In this document: positions 37,471-47,532 of the stretch, in pieces
Numbering within the stretch: position 1 is the stretch's first letter
Layout of the letters: every line of letters begins with the position of its first letter
Source: Roseovarius sp.
GTDB lineage: Bacteria; Pseudomonadota; Alphaproteobacteria; Rhodobacterales; Rhodobacteraceae
Length of the DNA: 64,000 nucleotides
Assembly: GCA_029212365.1 (NCBI GenBank)
Contig: JARGOC010000001.1
Span: 62,001-126,000, forward strand
Reading direction: 5' to 3'
Made by a program: the position numbers and the translations under genes
Notes under the pieces: generated by a model
Seen by the model: only the letters and a program-made list of their open reading frames with translations
Database searches by the model: none
What the model was told of the DNA's origin: nothing

Positions 37471-37803
37471 ATGATCAACTGGAGCCGTGTCGAAGAATTG
37501 CGTGATGAAATTGGCAGCGAAGACTTTGCCGAAATTGTCGAGATTTTCCTTGAAGAAGTTGAAGAAACTATCGCCATTATCAGCGGTGAAGTGCCGCAAG
37601 ACAAAATCGAAGGGCATCTGCATTTCCTTAAAGGCAGTGCTTTGAACCTTGGGTTTGAAGAATTTTCCACCCTTTGTCAGGCAGGTGAAACCGCCGCTAA
37701 CAAAGGCGCGTTTGATATCATTGATTTACCCGCCGTGGTGACATCTTACGAGGGATCCAAAGCCGAATTTCTAAATGCGCTTAGCAGCCGTTATGCCGCC
37801 TAA
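37471..37803 (+). CDS. Hpt (histidine phosphotransfer) protein
   Basis: 110-residue four-helix phosphotransfer domain. The phosphorylated residue is His51 in HLHFLKGSALNLGF, followed by the usual second helix. AGGA seven bases before 37471 favours this ATG; ATG 37456 (preceded by GAGG) and earlier ATGs in frame are possible. It stands alone without kinase or receiver domains and probably shuttles phosphate to or from the receiver-phosphatase encoded divergently. Confidence 0.85.
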   Translation: MINWSRVEELRDEIGSEDFAEIVEIFLEEVEETIAIISGEVPQDKIEGHLHFLKGSALNLGFEEFSTLCQAGETAANKGAFDIIDLPAVVTSYEGSKAEFLNALSSRYAA

Positions 37804-37910
37804 AGCGGATTGCCTTTAACCTGAGGCAGACAAATGGCTAGATCCAGCATGGAATATGAACGTAGTGGGCATTTGGGCAAAAGCTCTGGTTCAGGCTCTA
37901 CACGAGCGCT

Positions 37911-39149
37911 TTAGATCAGAAATTCTGACAACACTGGATCATTGGTGATATCGCGATAGTCAAATCCTTGCGCCACCAGTTTGGCAAAAAGCACCTCAAA
38001 ATTTTTGGGCGTGGTGGTCTGTATCCCAATCAGAACCGAACCAAAGTTCCGCGCTGATTTCTTCAGGTACTCAAATCGGGCAATATCATCATCCGGACCC
38101 AACATGCCCAAAAAGTCCTTCAGTGCACCGGGTCTTTGCGGCATCCGCAGCACAAAGTACTTCTTTACCCCCGAATAGCGTAGCGCACGTTCTTTCACTT
38201 CGGGCAAACGTTCAAAATCAAAATTGCCGCCCGACGTGACACAAACAACTGTCTTGCCCTTGATCTGCTCTGCTACATCCTGCAGCGCATCAATTGACAG
38301 CGCGCCAGCTGGTTCCAGAACGATCCCTTCGACATTCAGGAATTCCATCATTGTGATGCACAAGCGATCTTCTGGGATGGTCAGAGAGTCCTTTATATCT
38401 ATATGTGAGAGCCTCTCAAATGGGCGCTGCCCTATCTGCGCCACTGCGGCCCCATCAGCAAAGGTGTTCACATGAGGCAAGCGGACCGGCGCGCCTGCGC
38501 CCAGCGCCGCGTGCAAACACGCCCCCCCTTCGGGCTCCACCAGAGTATATGCACAGCGATCACCCAGATAGCTGACAACACCCGAAGACAAGCCCCCACC
38601 CCCAACCGGCAAAATAATCCGGTCTGGCAACCCTTGCATTTGTTGTTCAATTTCAACGGCTACTGTGGCTTGACCCTCAATCACATCCTCGTCGTCAAAC
38701 GGCGACAGAAAATGCCCCTTCACCTGGTCACAATAGGCCTGCGCATTGGCCAATGTGTCATCAAAATAATCGCCAACCAACCGGATGGTGACCATCTCAC
38801 CACCAAAGGTCTGGGTCTGGGATATCTTTTGTTCAGGCGTCGTCACCGGCATGAAAATCACGCCTTTCACCCCCAAAGAACGGCACATAAACGCCACCCC
38901 TTGCGCGTGATTGCCCGCACTGGCGCACACGAATTGCGACGTATCAGGCGACACGGCCAACACCTTGCGCATCGCATTAAACGCTCCCCGCAGTTTATAC
39001 GATCGCACCGGTGTTGTATCTTCGCGCTTCAGGAAAATCTCTGCTTCGAACCGCTCAGAGAGATGCTCGCTCTTTTGCAGCGGCGTGCGTTTAAACAGCT
39101 TGCGCATGGCGGTCTCGGCGTCGCGGACCCTATCTTGAAACTCTGTCAT
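37911..39149 (-). CDS. ilvA: Threonine ammonia-lyase (biosynthetic type)
   Basis: PLP enzyme that converts threonine to 2-oxobutyrate for isoleucine synthesis. The 412 residues show the PLP lysine in [23 protein letters not shown], the phosphate-binding GGGGLSSG and a C-terminal ACT-like domain (about 325-412), which suggests feedback control by isoleucine. The ATG at 39149 has no strong ribosome binding site, and an in-frame TTG at 39185 exists. It is divergent from argG across about 108 bp. Confidence 0.92.
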   Translation of the reverse strand: MTEFQDRVRDAETAMRKLFKRTPLQKSEHLSERFEAEIFLKREDTTPVRSYKLRGAFNAMRKVLAVSPDTSQFVCASAGNHAQGVAFMCRSLGVKGVIFMPVTTPEQKISQTQTFGGEMVTIRLVGDYFDDTLANAQAYCDQVKGHFLSPFDDEDVIEGQATVAVEIEQQMQGLPDRIILPVGGGGLSSGVVSYLGDRCAYTLVEPEGGACLHAALGAGAPVRLPHVNTFADGAAVAQIGQRPFERLSHIDIKDSLTIPEDRLCITMMEFLNVEGIVLEPAGALSIDALQDVAEQIKGKTVVCVTSGGNFDFERLPEVKERALRYSGVKKYFVLRMPQRPGALKDFLGMLGPDDDIARFEYLKKSARNFGSVLIGIQTTTPKNFEVLFAKLVAQGFDYRDITNDPVLSEFLI

Positions 39150-39257
39150 GTCAAAACCAGTGCCGCAGGCAGGCATACCATGCAACCCCCGGCCTTGCTC
39201 AATCGTGCAAAACCCGATAATCGCCAGCCAAATACCCGCTTAAAGAAGGAATTCACC

Positions 39258-40484
39258 ATGTCCGCGCCCAAGAAAGTTGTTCTGGCCTACTCAGGTGGCC
39301 TTGATACCTCAATCATTCTGAAGTGGCTGCAAACGGAATATGGCTGCGAAGTGGTAACCTTCACTGCTGATCTGGGCCAGGGCGAAGAACTGGAACCCGC
39401 CCGCCACAAGGCCGAACTGTTGGGCATCAAGCCCGAAAATATCTTTATTGAGGACGTGCGCGAGGAATTCACCCGTGATTTCGTGTTCCCCATGTTCCGG
39501 GCCAATGCGGTATATGAGGGGCTGTATCTTTTGGGTACGTCAATTGCGCGGCCATTGATTTCCAAGCGGCTCGTTGAGATCGCACAAGAAACCGGAGCTG
39601 ACGCCGTGGCGCATGGAGCCACCGGCAAGGGCAATGATCAGGTGCGCTTTGAATTGGCCGCCTACGCGCTCAACCCTGACATCAAAGTGATTGCGCCTTG
39701 GCGTGAATGGGATCTGACCAGCCGCACCAAACTGCTTGAGTTTGCAGAGCAAAACCAGATCCCAGTGGCCAAGGACAAACGCGGCGAAGCACCGTTTTCA
39801 GTGGATGCGAACCTGTTGCACACATCCTCTGAAGGCAAAGTTCTGGAAGACCCCGCCGAGATGGCGCCCGACTACGTTTATCAACGCACAACCCACCCCG
39901 AAGATGCGCCTAATGAGGCGGAATTCATCGAAATCGGGTTTGAAAAAGGCGACGCCGTTAGCATCAATGGCCAGGCCCTTTCCCCTGCCAGCGTTTTGAC
40001 CAAACTGAATGAACTAGGTGGAAAACACGGCATCGGGCGGCTTGATCTGGTTGAGGGTCGCTTTGTTGGGATGAAATCACGCGGCATCTATGAAACCCCT
40101 GGCGGCACTGTTCTGCTTGAGGCCCATCGTGGTATCGAATCCATCACGCTTGACCGGGGTGCTGCGCACCTCAAAGACGAACTGATGCCGAAATATGCCG
40201 AACTTATCTATAACGGTTTCTGGTACAGCCCTGAGCGTGAAATGTTGCAGGCCGCGATCGACGCCTCGCAAAAACATGTCACCGGTACGGTGCGCCTGAA
40301 GCTTTACAAAGGCTCGGCCCGCACGGTTGGCCGCTGGTCTGATCACTCACTTTATTCCGAAGCGCATGTGACGTTTGAGGATGACGCCGGTGCATATGAT
40401 CAGAAAGACGCGGCCGGCTTTATTCAGTTGAATGCGCTGCGGTTGAAGCTGTTGGCTGCTCGGGATCGTCGCCTGAAAGGCTGA
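39258..40484 (+). CDS. argG: Argininosuccinate synthase
   Basis: ATP-dependent condensation of citrulline and aspartate in arginine synthesis. The 408 residues start with the P-loop-like [10 protein letters not shown] (9-18), followed by [14 protein letters not shown] and SREIYETP-like block [18 protein letters not shown] eight bases upstream fixes the ATG at 39258; the frame is open far upstream opposite ilvA but that part is not coding. Its 3' end overlaps a small convergent gene. Confidence 0.97.
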   Translation: MSAPKKVVLAYSGGLDTSIILKWLQTEYGCEVVTFTADLGQGEELEPARHKAELLGIKPENIFIEDVREEFTRDFVFPMFRANAVYEGLYLLGTSIARPLISKRLVEIAQETGADAVAHGATGKGNDQVRFELAAYALNPDIKVIAPWREWDLTSRTKLLEFAEQNQIPVAKDKRGEAPFSVDANLLHTSSEGKVLEDPAEMAPDYVYQRTTHPEDAPNEAEFIEIGFEKGDAVSINGQALSPASVLTKLNELGGKHGIGRLDLVEGRFVGMKSRGIYETPGGTVLLEAHRGIESITLDRGAAHLKDELMPKYAELIYNGFWYSPEREMLQAAIDASQKHVTGTVRLKLYKGSARTVGRWSDHSLYSEAHVTFEDDAGAYDQKDAAGFIQLNALRLKLLAARDRRLKG

Positions 40485-40599
40485 TCTCAAACTGTACATT
40501 CTGCTTGTCAGGCGCATCGGTTGCGTTCTCTTTTTTCATGATGTCTTCATCAATCCCCAGGTCATCTGCGGCCTGAAGTGTCGTTTGATGATCCATCAT
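40420..40599 (-). CDS. Small acidic protein overlapping the argG 3' end
   Basis: 59 residues from the double ATG at 40599 (AAGGA about seven bases upstream). It is acidic and probably disordered, without membrane segment or motif I recognise. The last 65 bp are antisense to the argG end. A clear ribosome binding site argues for expression, but homologue conservation has not been tested, and a chance frame is possible. Confidence 0.42.
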   Translation of the reverse strand: MMDHQTTLQAADDLGIDEDIMKKENATDAPDKQNVQFEISLSGDDPEQPTASTAAHSTE

Positions 40600-40750
40600 A
40601 GGGGTTCCTTTGTTACAATTTGCGCTTGGTAGGGCGCTGATTGATGCCAAGGATTAAAATCATTTCACGGACGCGTGACATCGCCAATCCGTGGCTTTGA
40701 AATTGTGCAAAACCACGTCAGAGTCAGCGCATATGATGGAGGACAGGTAG

Positions 40751-41413
40751 ATGAGTGTGAAAATGCGCGAAATCAAAGCCGTGCTTTTGGCAGGTCTGAT
40801 CGCCGTTGGGCTGCTGGCCCATAGTGGTGCCGCCAAAGCGGCAGGAACAGAAGAGCTGATCGTGGCCGGCGGTTGTTTTTGGTGTGTCGAATCTGATTTC
40901 GAATCCGTCAATGGCGTGAAGGAAGTCATCTCGGGCTATACTGGCGGAACCAAGGAAAACCCCAGCTATAAGGATGTCACCAAAGGCGGCACTGGCCATT
41001 ATGAAGCCGTACAAATCCTGTTTGATCCCGGCAAAATATCGCGCGAAAAACTGTTGACCATGTTTTTTCGCTCCGTAGACCCCACCGATGCTGGTGGCCA
41101 ATTCTGTGATCGTGGCAAAAGCTATCGCACGGCCATTTTCGTCTCTAACTCTGGCGAAAAGGCACTTGCCCAGTCAGCGAAGAGCGAAGCACAAGCCGCA
41201 TTGGGCGATAAGATTGTTACACCGGTTCTGGATAAATCCGAGTTTTATCCAGCCGAAGAGTATCACCAGAATTACTATAAGGGTAGGAACCTCGTAATCA
41301 CCCGATTTGGCCCCAAAAAGCAATCCGAAGCCTACAAACGCTATCGCAAGGCCTGTGGGCGTGACGCCAAGGTGAAATCACTTTGGGGTGCTGAGGCGGC
41401 GTTTACCAATTAG
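40751..41413 (+). CDS. msrA: Exported peptide methionine sulfoxide reductase A
   Basis: 220 residues. The catalytic motif GGCFWCVESDFE has the nucleophile Cys42 and a second Cys45. An N-terminal hydrophobic segment (10-30, AAKAAG) looks like a signal peptide, placing the enzyme in the periplasm, unlike most MsrA. EEYHQNYY is the typical later motif. GGAGG about nine bases upstream supports the start. The stop overlaps the convergent ribokinase stop by four bases. Confidence 0.93.
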   Translation: MSVKMREIKAVLLAGLIAVGLLAHSGAAKAAGTEELIVAGGCFWCVESDFESVNGVKEVISGYTGGTKENPSYKDVTKGGTGHYEAVQILFDPGKISREKLLTMFFRSVDPTDAGGQFCDRGKSYRTAIFVSNSGEKALAQSAKSEAQAALGDKIVTPVLDKSEFYPAEEYHQNYYKGRNLVITRFGPKKQSEAYKRYRKACGRDAKVKSLWGAEAAFTN

Positions 41414-42279
41414 CAATCAGCCAGAAACGCATCCACCTCAACACGCGTGGGAATGGCATCTGCTGTCCCATACCGTTGCACCTGAATGGCCGAGGCTGCG
41501 GCCGCCAATCGCATAGCATCATCAGGGCGCATTCCCTGATCAAGGCCCGCAGCCAGATACCCGATAAAGCAATCCCCTGCCCCAGTTGTATCAACTGGAG
41601 TTACCGGGAACGCCGGAACATGAAGCGTGTTGCCTGCTTCGATCCAATCGGCACCCGCCGCACCTTTGGTGATCAGAAGTTTTGGAACCTCCAGCTGTGA
41701 CAATGACACATCAAGCGCAGTACTGAGCTGCTCCGATTCAACCGAATTCATCACCAGCAGGTCAACAAATTGCATAACCTCCTGAACGGATTTTGCTGAA
41801 AAAGGCGCCGCTGAATAGACAACCGTAAGGCCCTTTTCTCGGCCCAATTGTGCGGCTTCCACCTGATGTGATGTCTCATTCTGAAGCAGCAGAATATCCG
41901 AAGCTGAAGCAGCGCCAATAGCCATTTCAAGCTGATTTAGAGACTGTTTTTGGTTCGCACCGGGCAAAATGACGATGGCATTCTCACCGCCTGGATCAAC
42001 ATTGATGATAGCATGGCCCGTGGGTGCATCACCCGACGTGACATGCGCGCAATCCACGCCAAAACCGGCCATCGCCTCAATCGCCCAACCGCCGTCTGAC
42101 CCAACAGACCCGATGTGCGTAACCTGCGAGCCTGCCAAACGGGCAGCCACGGATTGATTGGCACCTTTGCCGCCCAACCCGCGGGTCATTTCGGTTGCCG
42201 CCAGCGTTTCACCGGGCGCGGGCAGATGTGGAACACGGTAGATATAATCAGCGTTGATAGACCCCAGATTATAGATCAT
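41410..42279 (-). CDS. rbsK: Ribokinase (PfkB family)
   Basis: 289 residues. The N-terminal GSINADYIYRVPHLPAPGET and GGKGANQSVAAARL-like block GGKGANQSVAARLAG define the ribokinase group; the catalytic base is in DTTGAGDCFIGYLAAG. It phosphorylates ribose or a related sugar at O5. No sugar transporter is adjacent. It starts 24 bp after maeB, with which it may be co-transcribed. Confidence 0.8.
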   Translation of the reverse strand: MIYNLGSINADYIYRVPHLPAPGETLAATEMTRGLGGKGANQSVAARLAGSQVTHIGSVGSDGGWAIEAMAGFGVDCAHVTSGDAPTGHAIINVDPGGENAIVILPGANQKQSLNQLEMAIGAASASDILLLQNETSHQVEAAQLGREKGLTVVYSAAPFSAKSVQEVMQFVDLLVMNSVESEQLSTALDVSLSQLEVPKLLITKGAAGADWIEAGNTLHVPAFPVTPVDTTGAGDCFIGYLAAGLDQGMRPDDAMRLAAAASAIQVQRYGTADAIPTRVEVDAFLADC

Positions 42280-42303
42280 CCTGTGGTTCCTTACTCGCGC
42301 GGA

Positions 42304-44559
42304 TTATTCAACCTTACATGCTGCCAGAACGGCCATGTTCAAAATATCATTCGTGGTCGAGGTCAGCGAACAGATTTGAATTGACGCATTAACCCCGGAC
42401 AAGATGGGGCCGATGACCGTGGCGCCAGCCATTTCCTGCATCAATTTCACCGATATTGACGCTGAATGTCGTGCAGGCACCACCAGAATGTTGGCAGGAC
42501 CGGTCAAGCGTTGGAATGGATAGTTTTCCTGAGCTGAGATGTTCAATGCAACATCCACAGTCATTTCGCCTTCATATTCAAAATCAGTACCCCGCTCGGC
42601 CAGAACACGCGGTGCCATGTGCATTTTCTCGGCCCGCTCCGAGCGCGGATAGCCAAAGGTCGAGAAACTGACAAACGCCACACGCGGTTCCAACCCCAGA
42701 TGCCGGGCCACCGCAGCAGATCGTTCAGCGATATTAGCCAGATCATATTCGTCTGGCCATTCATGCACCAATGTATCCGCGATCAGAACTATGCGGCCAT
42801 TGTGAAGCAGAGCCGTGACACCGACAGCGCCATGTTCTGCATCCGCATCAAAGACATGATTGATAAGTTCCAACACATTCGCAGATTTCCGCGTGGCCCC
42901 TGTCACCAACCCATCGCCGTGCCCATGCGCCAACATCAACGCCGCAAACACATGCCGATCACGCGCGGCAAGCCGGTGCACATCGTGTTGGTCAAACCCC
43001 TTACGTTGCAGGCGCGAATACAGCATCCTTTTATATTCGGGCAGATGTTCGGTGTTGGCAGCATTGACGATATGCAACTCACTGGCTGCATCTCCTATGC
43101 CGGCGGCCTCAAGTTTGGCCCGCACATCTGATTCGCGACCAACGACAATAGATTGCCCCAACCCCGAGCGCTGGTATTGCACAGCAGCACGCAACACGCG
43201 CGGATCATCACCTTCGGCAAAGATCATCCGGGCTTGTGCGTTTCGGGCCCGTGCATTTATCGACCGCAAGATTGTAGCCGTAGGATCAAGCCGCGATTTC
43301 AACGCCAGCTCATAGGCTTCCATATCAACCAAAGGTCTGCGTGCAGCACCTGTTTCCATACACGCCTTCGCAACAGCGGGCGGTATCGTAAAAATCAACC
43401 GCGGATCAAACGGCGCTGGAATGATGTAATCACGTCCAAACGTCAGCTTGCGGCCATAGACCATGGCAACCTCATCGGGCACATCCGCGCGGGCCAGTTT
43501 CGCCAATGCTTCTGCACAGGCGATCTTCATTTCGTCATTGATTGCACGGGCATGAACATCCAAAGCACCACGAAAAAGATAGGGAAAGCCCAAAACGTTG
43601 TTCACTTGGTTAGGATAATCCGAACGCCCGGTCGCCACGATGGCATCAGCCCGCACGGCATGGGCTTCTTCGGGGGTAATCTCGGGATCTGGGTTTGCCA
43701 TGGCAAAGATCACCGGGTTGTCGTTCATCGAGGCCACCATCTCAGGGGTGACCGCCCCTTTGACCGACACCCCAAGGAAAACATCGGCACCGTTCATTGC
43801 CTCTTCTAATGTACGCAATTTGGTATTCGCCGCATGGGCCGATTTCCACTGGTTCATGCCCTCGGTGCGGCCCTGATAAATCACGCCTTTGGTATCACAG
43901 GCGATGCAATTGTCGTGCTTGGCACCCATGGATTTCAGCAGCTCAATACAAGCAATACCGGCAGCACCCGCGCCGTTTAGCACGATTTTTACGTCTTCAA
44001 TCTTCTTCCCCGAAATATGCAGGGCGTTGATCAATCCAGCCGCACAAATCACCGCTGTGCCATGCTGATCATCGTGGAAGACAGGAATATCCATCTCTTC
44101 CTTCAGCTTTTGCTCAATGATGAAACATTCCGGCGCTTTGATGTCTTCCAGGTTGATGCCGCCAAAAGTTGGCCCCATCAGCTTGATCGCCGCTATCAGC
44201 TCGTCCGGGTCTTCGCTGTCCAACTCGATATCAATCGAATTTACATCAGCAAAGCGCTTGAACAGAACGGCCTTGCCTTCCATCACCGGCTTTGAGCCAA
44301 GTGCCCCCAGATTTCCCAATCCCAGTACGGCGGTGCCGTTGGAAATCACCGCAACAAGATTACCCTTGTTGGTATAATCATAAGCTGTTTCAGGGTTTTC
44401 GGCGATGGCCAGACACGGGATCGCAACACCAGGCGAATAGGCCAGCGACAGATCGCGCTGTGTGGTCATCGGCACAGTCGCCGAAATCTCAAACTTGCCG
44501 GGTGTGGGCTCCAGATGGAAGGCCAAGGCCTCTTCAGGAGTAAACTTGGGATTGGACAT
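42304..44559 (-). CDS. maeB: NADP-dependent malic enzyme fused to phosphotransacetylase-like domain
   Basis: 751-residue MaeB. Residues 1-420 are the malic enzyme (oxidative decarboxylation of malate to pyruvate) with DIPVFHDDQHGTAVICAAG and VLNGAGAAGIACIEL; residues about 430-751 resemble phosphate acetyltransferase and are thought to be regulatory. The ATG at 44559 is preferred to a GTG three codons before. It is divergent from mutS. Confidence 0.95.
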   Translation of the reverse strand: MSNPKFTPEEALAFHLEPTPGKFEISATVPMTTQRDLSLAYSPGVAIPCLAIAENPETAYDYTNKGNLVAVISNGTAVLGLGNLGALGSKPVMEGKAVLFKRFADVNSIDIELDSEDPDELIAAIKLMGPTFGGINLEDIKAPECFIIEQKLKEEMDIPVFHDDQHGTAVICAAGLINALHISGKKIEDVKIVLNGAGAAGIACIELLKSMGAKHDNCIACDTKGVIYQGRTEGMNQWKSAHAANTKLRTLEEAMNGADVFLGVSVKGAVTPEMVASMNDNPVIFAMANPDPEITPEEAHAVRADAIVATGRSDYPNQVNNVLGFPYLFRGALDVHARAINDEMKIACAEALAKLARADVPDEVAMVYGRKLTFGRDYIIPAPFDPRLIFTIPPAVAKACMETGAARRPLVDMEAYELALKSRLDPTATILRSINARARNAQARMIFAEGDDPRVLRAAVQYQRSGLGQSIVVGRESDVRAKLEAAGIGDAASELHIVNAANTEHLPEYKRMLYSRLQRKGFDQHDVHRLAARDRHVFAALMLAHGHGDGLVTGATRKSANVLELINHVFDADAEHGAVGVTALLHNGRIVLIADTLVHEWPDEYDLANIAERSAAVARHLGLEPRVAFVSFSTFGYPRSERAEKMHMAPRVLAERGTDFEYEGEMTVDVALNISAQENYPFQRLTGPANILVVPARHSASISVKLMQEMAGATVIGPILSGVNASIQICSLTSTTNDILNMAVLAACKVE

Positions 44560-44694
44560 GCAGCGCACCTGTCTGAGATGAATTCAAACACTTGCATAGC
44601 GGGCCTTGGCCAAAGGCTCAACCGATCAAGGTTTGGCCTTTCGTCGAGGCCTTGTGCTTTGTAAGGTTCTGACCAGTAAACCTGGGGGTAAATC

Positions 44695-47334
44695 GTGACG
44701 TCTGCCAAATCAGCCGTGACGCCGATGATGGCGCAATATCTAGAGCTCAAATCGGGCTATCCGGATGCTTTGCTGTTTTATCGCATGGGCGACTTCTATG
44801 AGCTGTTTTTTGATGATGCCGTTGCAGCATCTGCGGCGTTGGATATTGCACTTACCAAACGCGGCAAGCACCTGGGCGAAGACATATCCATGTGCGGCGT
44901 GCCGTTTCATGCCGCCGAAGGATATCTGCTGACTTTGATCCGCAAGGGGTTTCGTGTCGCGGTTTGTGAACAGATGGAAAGCCCGGCAGAGGCCAAGAAA
45001 CGCGGCTCAAAATCTGTGGTGCGCCGCGAAGTTGTTCGGCTGGTCACACCCGGCACTTTAACCGAAGAAAGCCTGTTGGACGCGCGTCGGCACAACTATC
45101 TGGCCGCTTTTGCCGATGTGCGTGATGAAGCGGCCCTGGCCTGGGTCGACATTTCAACCGGGGCATTTCATGTAATGCCTTTGGCCCCAGCCCGGCTTGG
45201 CCCGGAACTGGCCCGGTTGATGCCCAGTGAAGTGGTCATCGCCGACGGCGATATTGGTGCGCTAAGCGAGGTTATTGAAGAAACCGGCGCGGCTGTTTCC
45301 CCTCTTGGGCGAGCCTCATTTGACAGCACAAATGGTGAAAGGCGGCTGTGCCAGCTTTTTGAGGTTGGAACGCTTGATTCCTACGGTCAGTTTACTCGTG
45401 CCGAAGTGGCGGCAATGGGCGCAATTGTGGATTATCTGGAGATCACGCAAAAAGGCAAACTACCGCTTCTGCGCCATCCCCAACGTGAAAGCGAAGCGCG
45501 CGTCATGCAAATAGACGCCGCCACAAGGCGTAATCTGGAACTGACCCATTCCTTGGGCGGTGGCCGGTCGGGATCTCTGCTGGCAGCAATTGATCGGACC
45601 GTCACTGCAGGTGGTGGCCGGTTGTTGGAACGACGGCTTTCATCGCCTTCACGGCAGTTGGATGTGATCCAAGATCGACTTGATTCGATCAGTTTTACGC
45701 TGGAACAGAGCCACATTTCGACAGATCTGCGCGAGGCTCTTGGCAAGGTGCCTGACCTTGATCGCGCATTGTCACGCCTTGCCTTGGATCGGGGTGGCCC
45801 ACGCGATCTGGCTGCCATTCGCAACGGGTTGGAACAGGCAGCTGAAATCGCGAAAATGCTTGATGCCCAGGAACTGCCTGTCAATCTGGCCTTTGCTTGC
45901 GAAGGTTTGCGTGGGCATAATGAATTGCTGAACGTGCTGGAACAGGCGCTGGTCGCCGAACCCCCGCTTTTGGCACGGGATGGTGGGTTTATTGCAGCTG
46001 AATATGACGCTGAACTGGATGATGCTCGTCAACTGCGTGATGAAGGCCGCGGCGTGATCGCCGGGATGCAAAGCGAATACGCCAAGGCAACCGATATTCA
46101 GAGCCTCAAGATTAAGCACAACAATGTGCTGGGGTATTTTGTTGAAGTAACATCTACACATGCCGACAAAATGCTATCGGCGCCCCTGAATGAAACCTTC
46201 AAACATCGCCAGACAACAGCCAATCAGGTGCGGTTCACCACGCTACCGCTCAGTGAGATGGAGACCAAGATCCTCAACGCTGGCGGCCGTGCGTTAGATA
46301 TCGAAAAGCGGCTATATGACAGCCTGAAAGCCTCTATTCTGGCAACCGCTGCTCAGATTGCCCAGGCCGCAGCGGGGCTGGCAGAACTAGATTTAGCCAC
46401 CAGTTTGGCTGATTTGGCTCGCGGTGAAGATTGGTCGTGTCCCAAAGTTGATAACAGCCGGGCGTTGCATGTTGAGGGCGGGCGGCATCCCGTGGTCGAA
46501 CAGGCATTGCGCAAACAAGGTGGCGCGCCTTTTATCGCCAATGATTGTGATCTGGGGCAAGGCAGCGATATCTGGCTGCTGACCGGCCCAAACATGGCTG
46601 GTAAATCCACATTCCTGCGCCAAAACGCCCTGATCGCATTGCTGGCGCAAATCGGCAGTTACGTTCCGGCCAAGGCGGCTCATATCGGATTGGTCAGTCA
46701 GCTATTCAGCCGTGTCGGTGCCTCGGATGATCTGGCCCGTGGGCGCTCTACCTTCATGGTGGAAATGGTTGAAACCGCCGCCATTTTGAACCAGGCAGAT
46801 GATCATGCCTTTGTAATTCTTGATGAAATCGGGCGCGGTACAGCCACTTATGATGGGCTTAGCATTGCATGGGCCACGCTGGAACATCTGCATGAGGTAA
46901 ACGGATGTCGCGCACTTTTTGCCACGCATTATCACGAAATGACCAACCTCAGCGATACGCTGGACCGGGTGGAAAACGCGACAGTGACTGTAAAAGAGCA
47001 CAAAGGCGATGTCATTTTTCTGCACGAGGTGCGCAAAGGTGCGGCTGATCGCAGCTACGGTGTACAAGTCGCAAAGCTGGCCGGCCTGCCGGAACAGGTG
47101 GTTAACCGCGCGCGTATCGTGCTTGATGCCCTTGAAAAGGGCGAGCGTGAAGGCAGCGGAACACGTGATGCATTGATCGACGATCTGCCGCTATTTGCTG
47201 CCACGCCTGCGCCCAACCCCGTGGTCACCCAAGAATCAGACGTCGAAGCGCGGTTGCAAAATGTGCTACCAGATGAGCTGACCGCGAAAGAAGCGCTTGA
47301 TCTGATCTATGAGCTTAAAGGCCTGTCAAAATAG
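44695..47334 (+). CDS. mutS: DNA mismatch repair protein MutS
   Basis: Recognises mismatched and small-loop DNA and starts repair. The 879 residues start at a GTG with GGGGG six bases upstream. The mismatch-contact motif GDFYE has Phe34 and Glu36. The ATPase domain has [14 protein letters not shown], the signature region [14 protein letters not shown] and Walker [12 protein letters not shown] helix-turn-helix C-terminus follows. Length is normal. No glnD follows, only a 198-bp gap in which I see nothing clearer than a weak TGCCA/TGGCA stem near 47420. Confidence 0.97.
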   Translation: MTSAKSAVTPMMAQYLELKSGYPDALLFYRMGDFYELFFDDAVAASAALDIALTKRGKHLGEDISMCGVPFHAAEGYLLTLIRKGFRVAVCEQMESPAEAKKRGSKSVVRREVVRLVTPGTLTEESLLDARRHNYLAAFADVRDEAALAWVDISTGAFHVMPLAPARLGPELARLMPSEVVIADGDIGALSEVIEETGAAVSPLGRASFDSTNGERRLCQLFEVGTLDSYGQFTRAEVAAMGAIVDYLEITQKGKLPLLRHPQRESEARVMQIDAATRRNLELTHSLGGGRSGSLLAAIDRTVTAGGGRLLERRLSSPSRQLDVIQDRLDSISFTLEQSHISTDLREALGKVPDLDRALSRLALDRGGPRDLAAIRNGLEQAAEIAKMLDAQELPVNLAFACEGLRGHNELLNVLEQALVAEPPLLARDGGFIAAEYDAELDDARQLRDEGRGVIAGMQSEYAKATDIQSLKIKHNNVLGYFVEVTSTHADKMLSAPLNETFKHRQTTANQVRFTTLPLSEMETKILNAGGRALDIEKRLYDSLKASILATAAQIAQAAAGLAELDLATSLADLARGEDWSCPKVDNSRALHVEGGRHPVVEQALRKQGGAPFIANDCDLGQGSDIWLLTGPNMAGKSTFLRQNALIALLAQIGSYVPAKAAHIGLVSQLFSRVGASDDLARGRSTFMVEMVETAAILNQADDHAFVILDEIGRGTATYDGLSIAWATLEHLHEVNGCRALFATHYHEMTNLSDTLDRVENATVTVKEHKGDVIFLHEVRKGAADRSYGVQVAKLAGLPEQVVNRARIVLDALEKGEREGSGTRDALIDDLPLFAATPAPNPVVTQESDVEARLQNVLPDELTAKEALDLIYELKGLSK

Positions 47335-47532
47335 GCTGATATGGATTCTGCTGTACAGCGGCCCGGTCGGTGACTGATACTGGAAGCCTGACCGACATCA
47401 GATGTTGGAAATAGTGTGATGCCATTGGATGGCAGGCTTTTAGGTGTATCAGAGCCGTTTTTGGCTTTGTTAGAGACGAATTATCCCTACGATCGTGCCA
47501 ATGGTGAAGTAGGTTCCTTTGGCATCATTAGA

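Noticed and set aside
38472-39257. Open reading frame extending about 260 codons upstream of argG
   Set aside because: It is antisense to ilvA, and the conserved ArgG start with a good ribosome binding site is at 39258.
47420-47441. TGCCA/TGGCA stem followed by a few T residues as mutS terminator
   Set aside because: Only 5 bp of stem, and the T run is separated from it by GGC; too weak to call.
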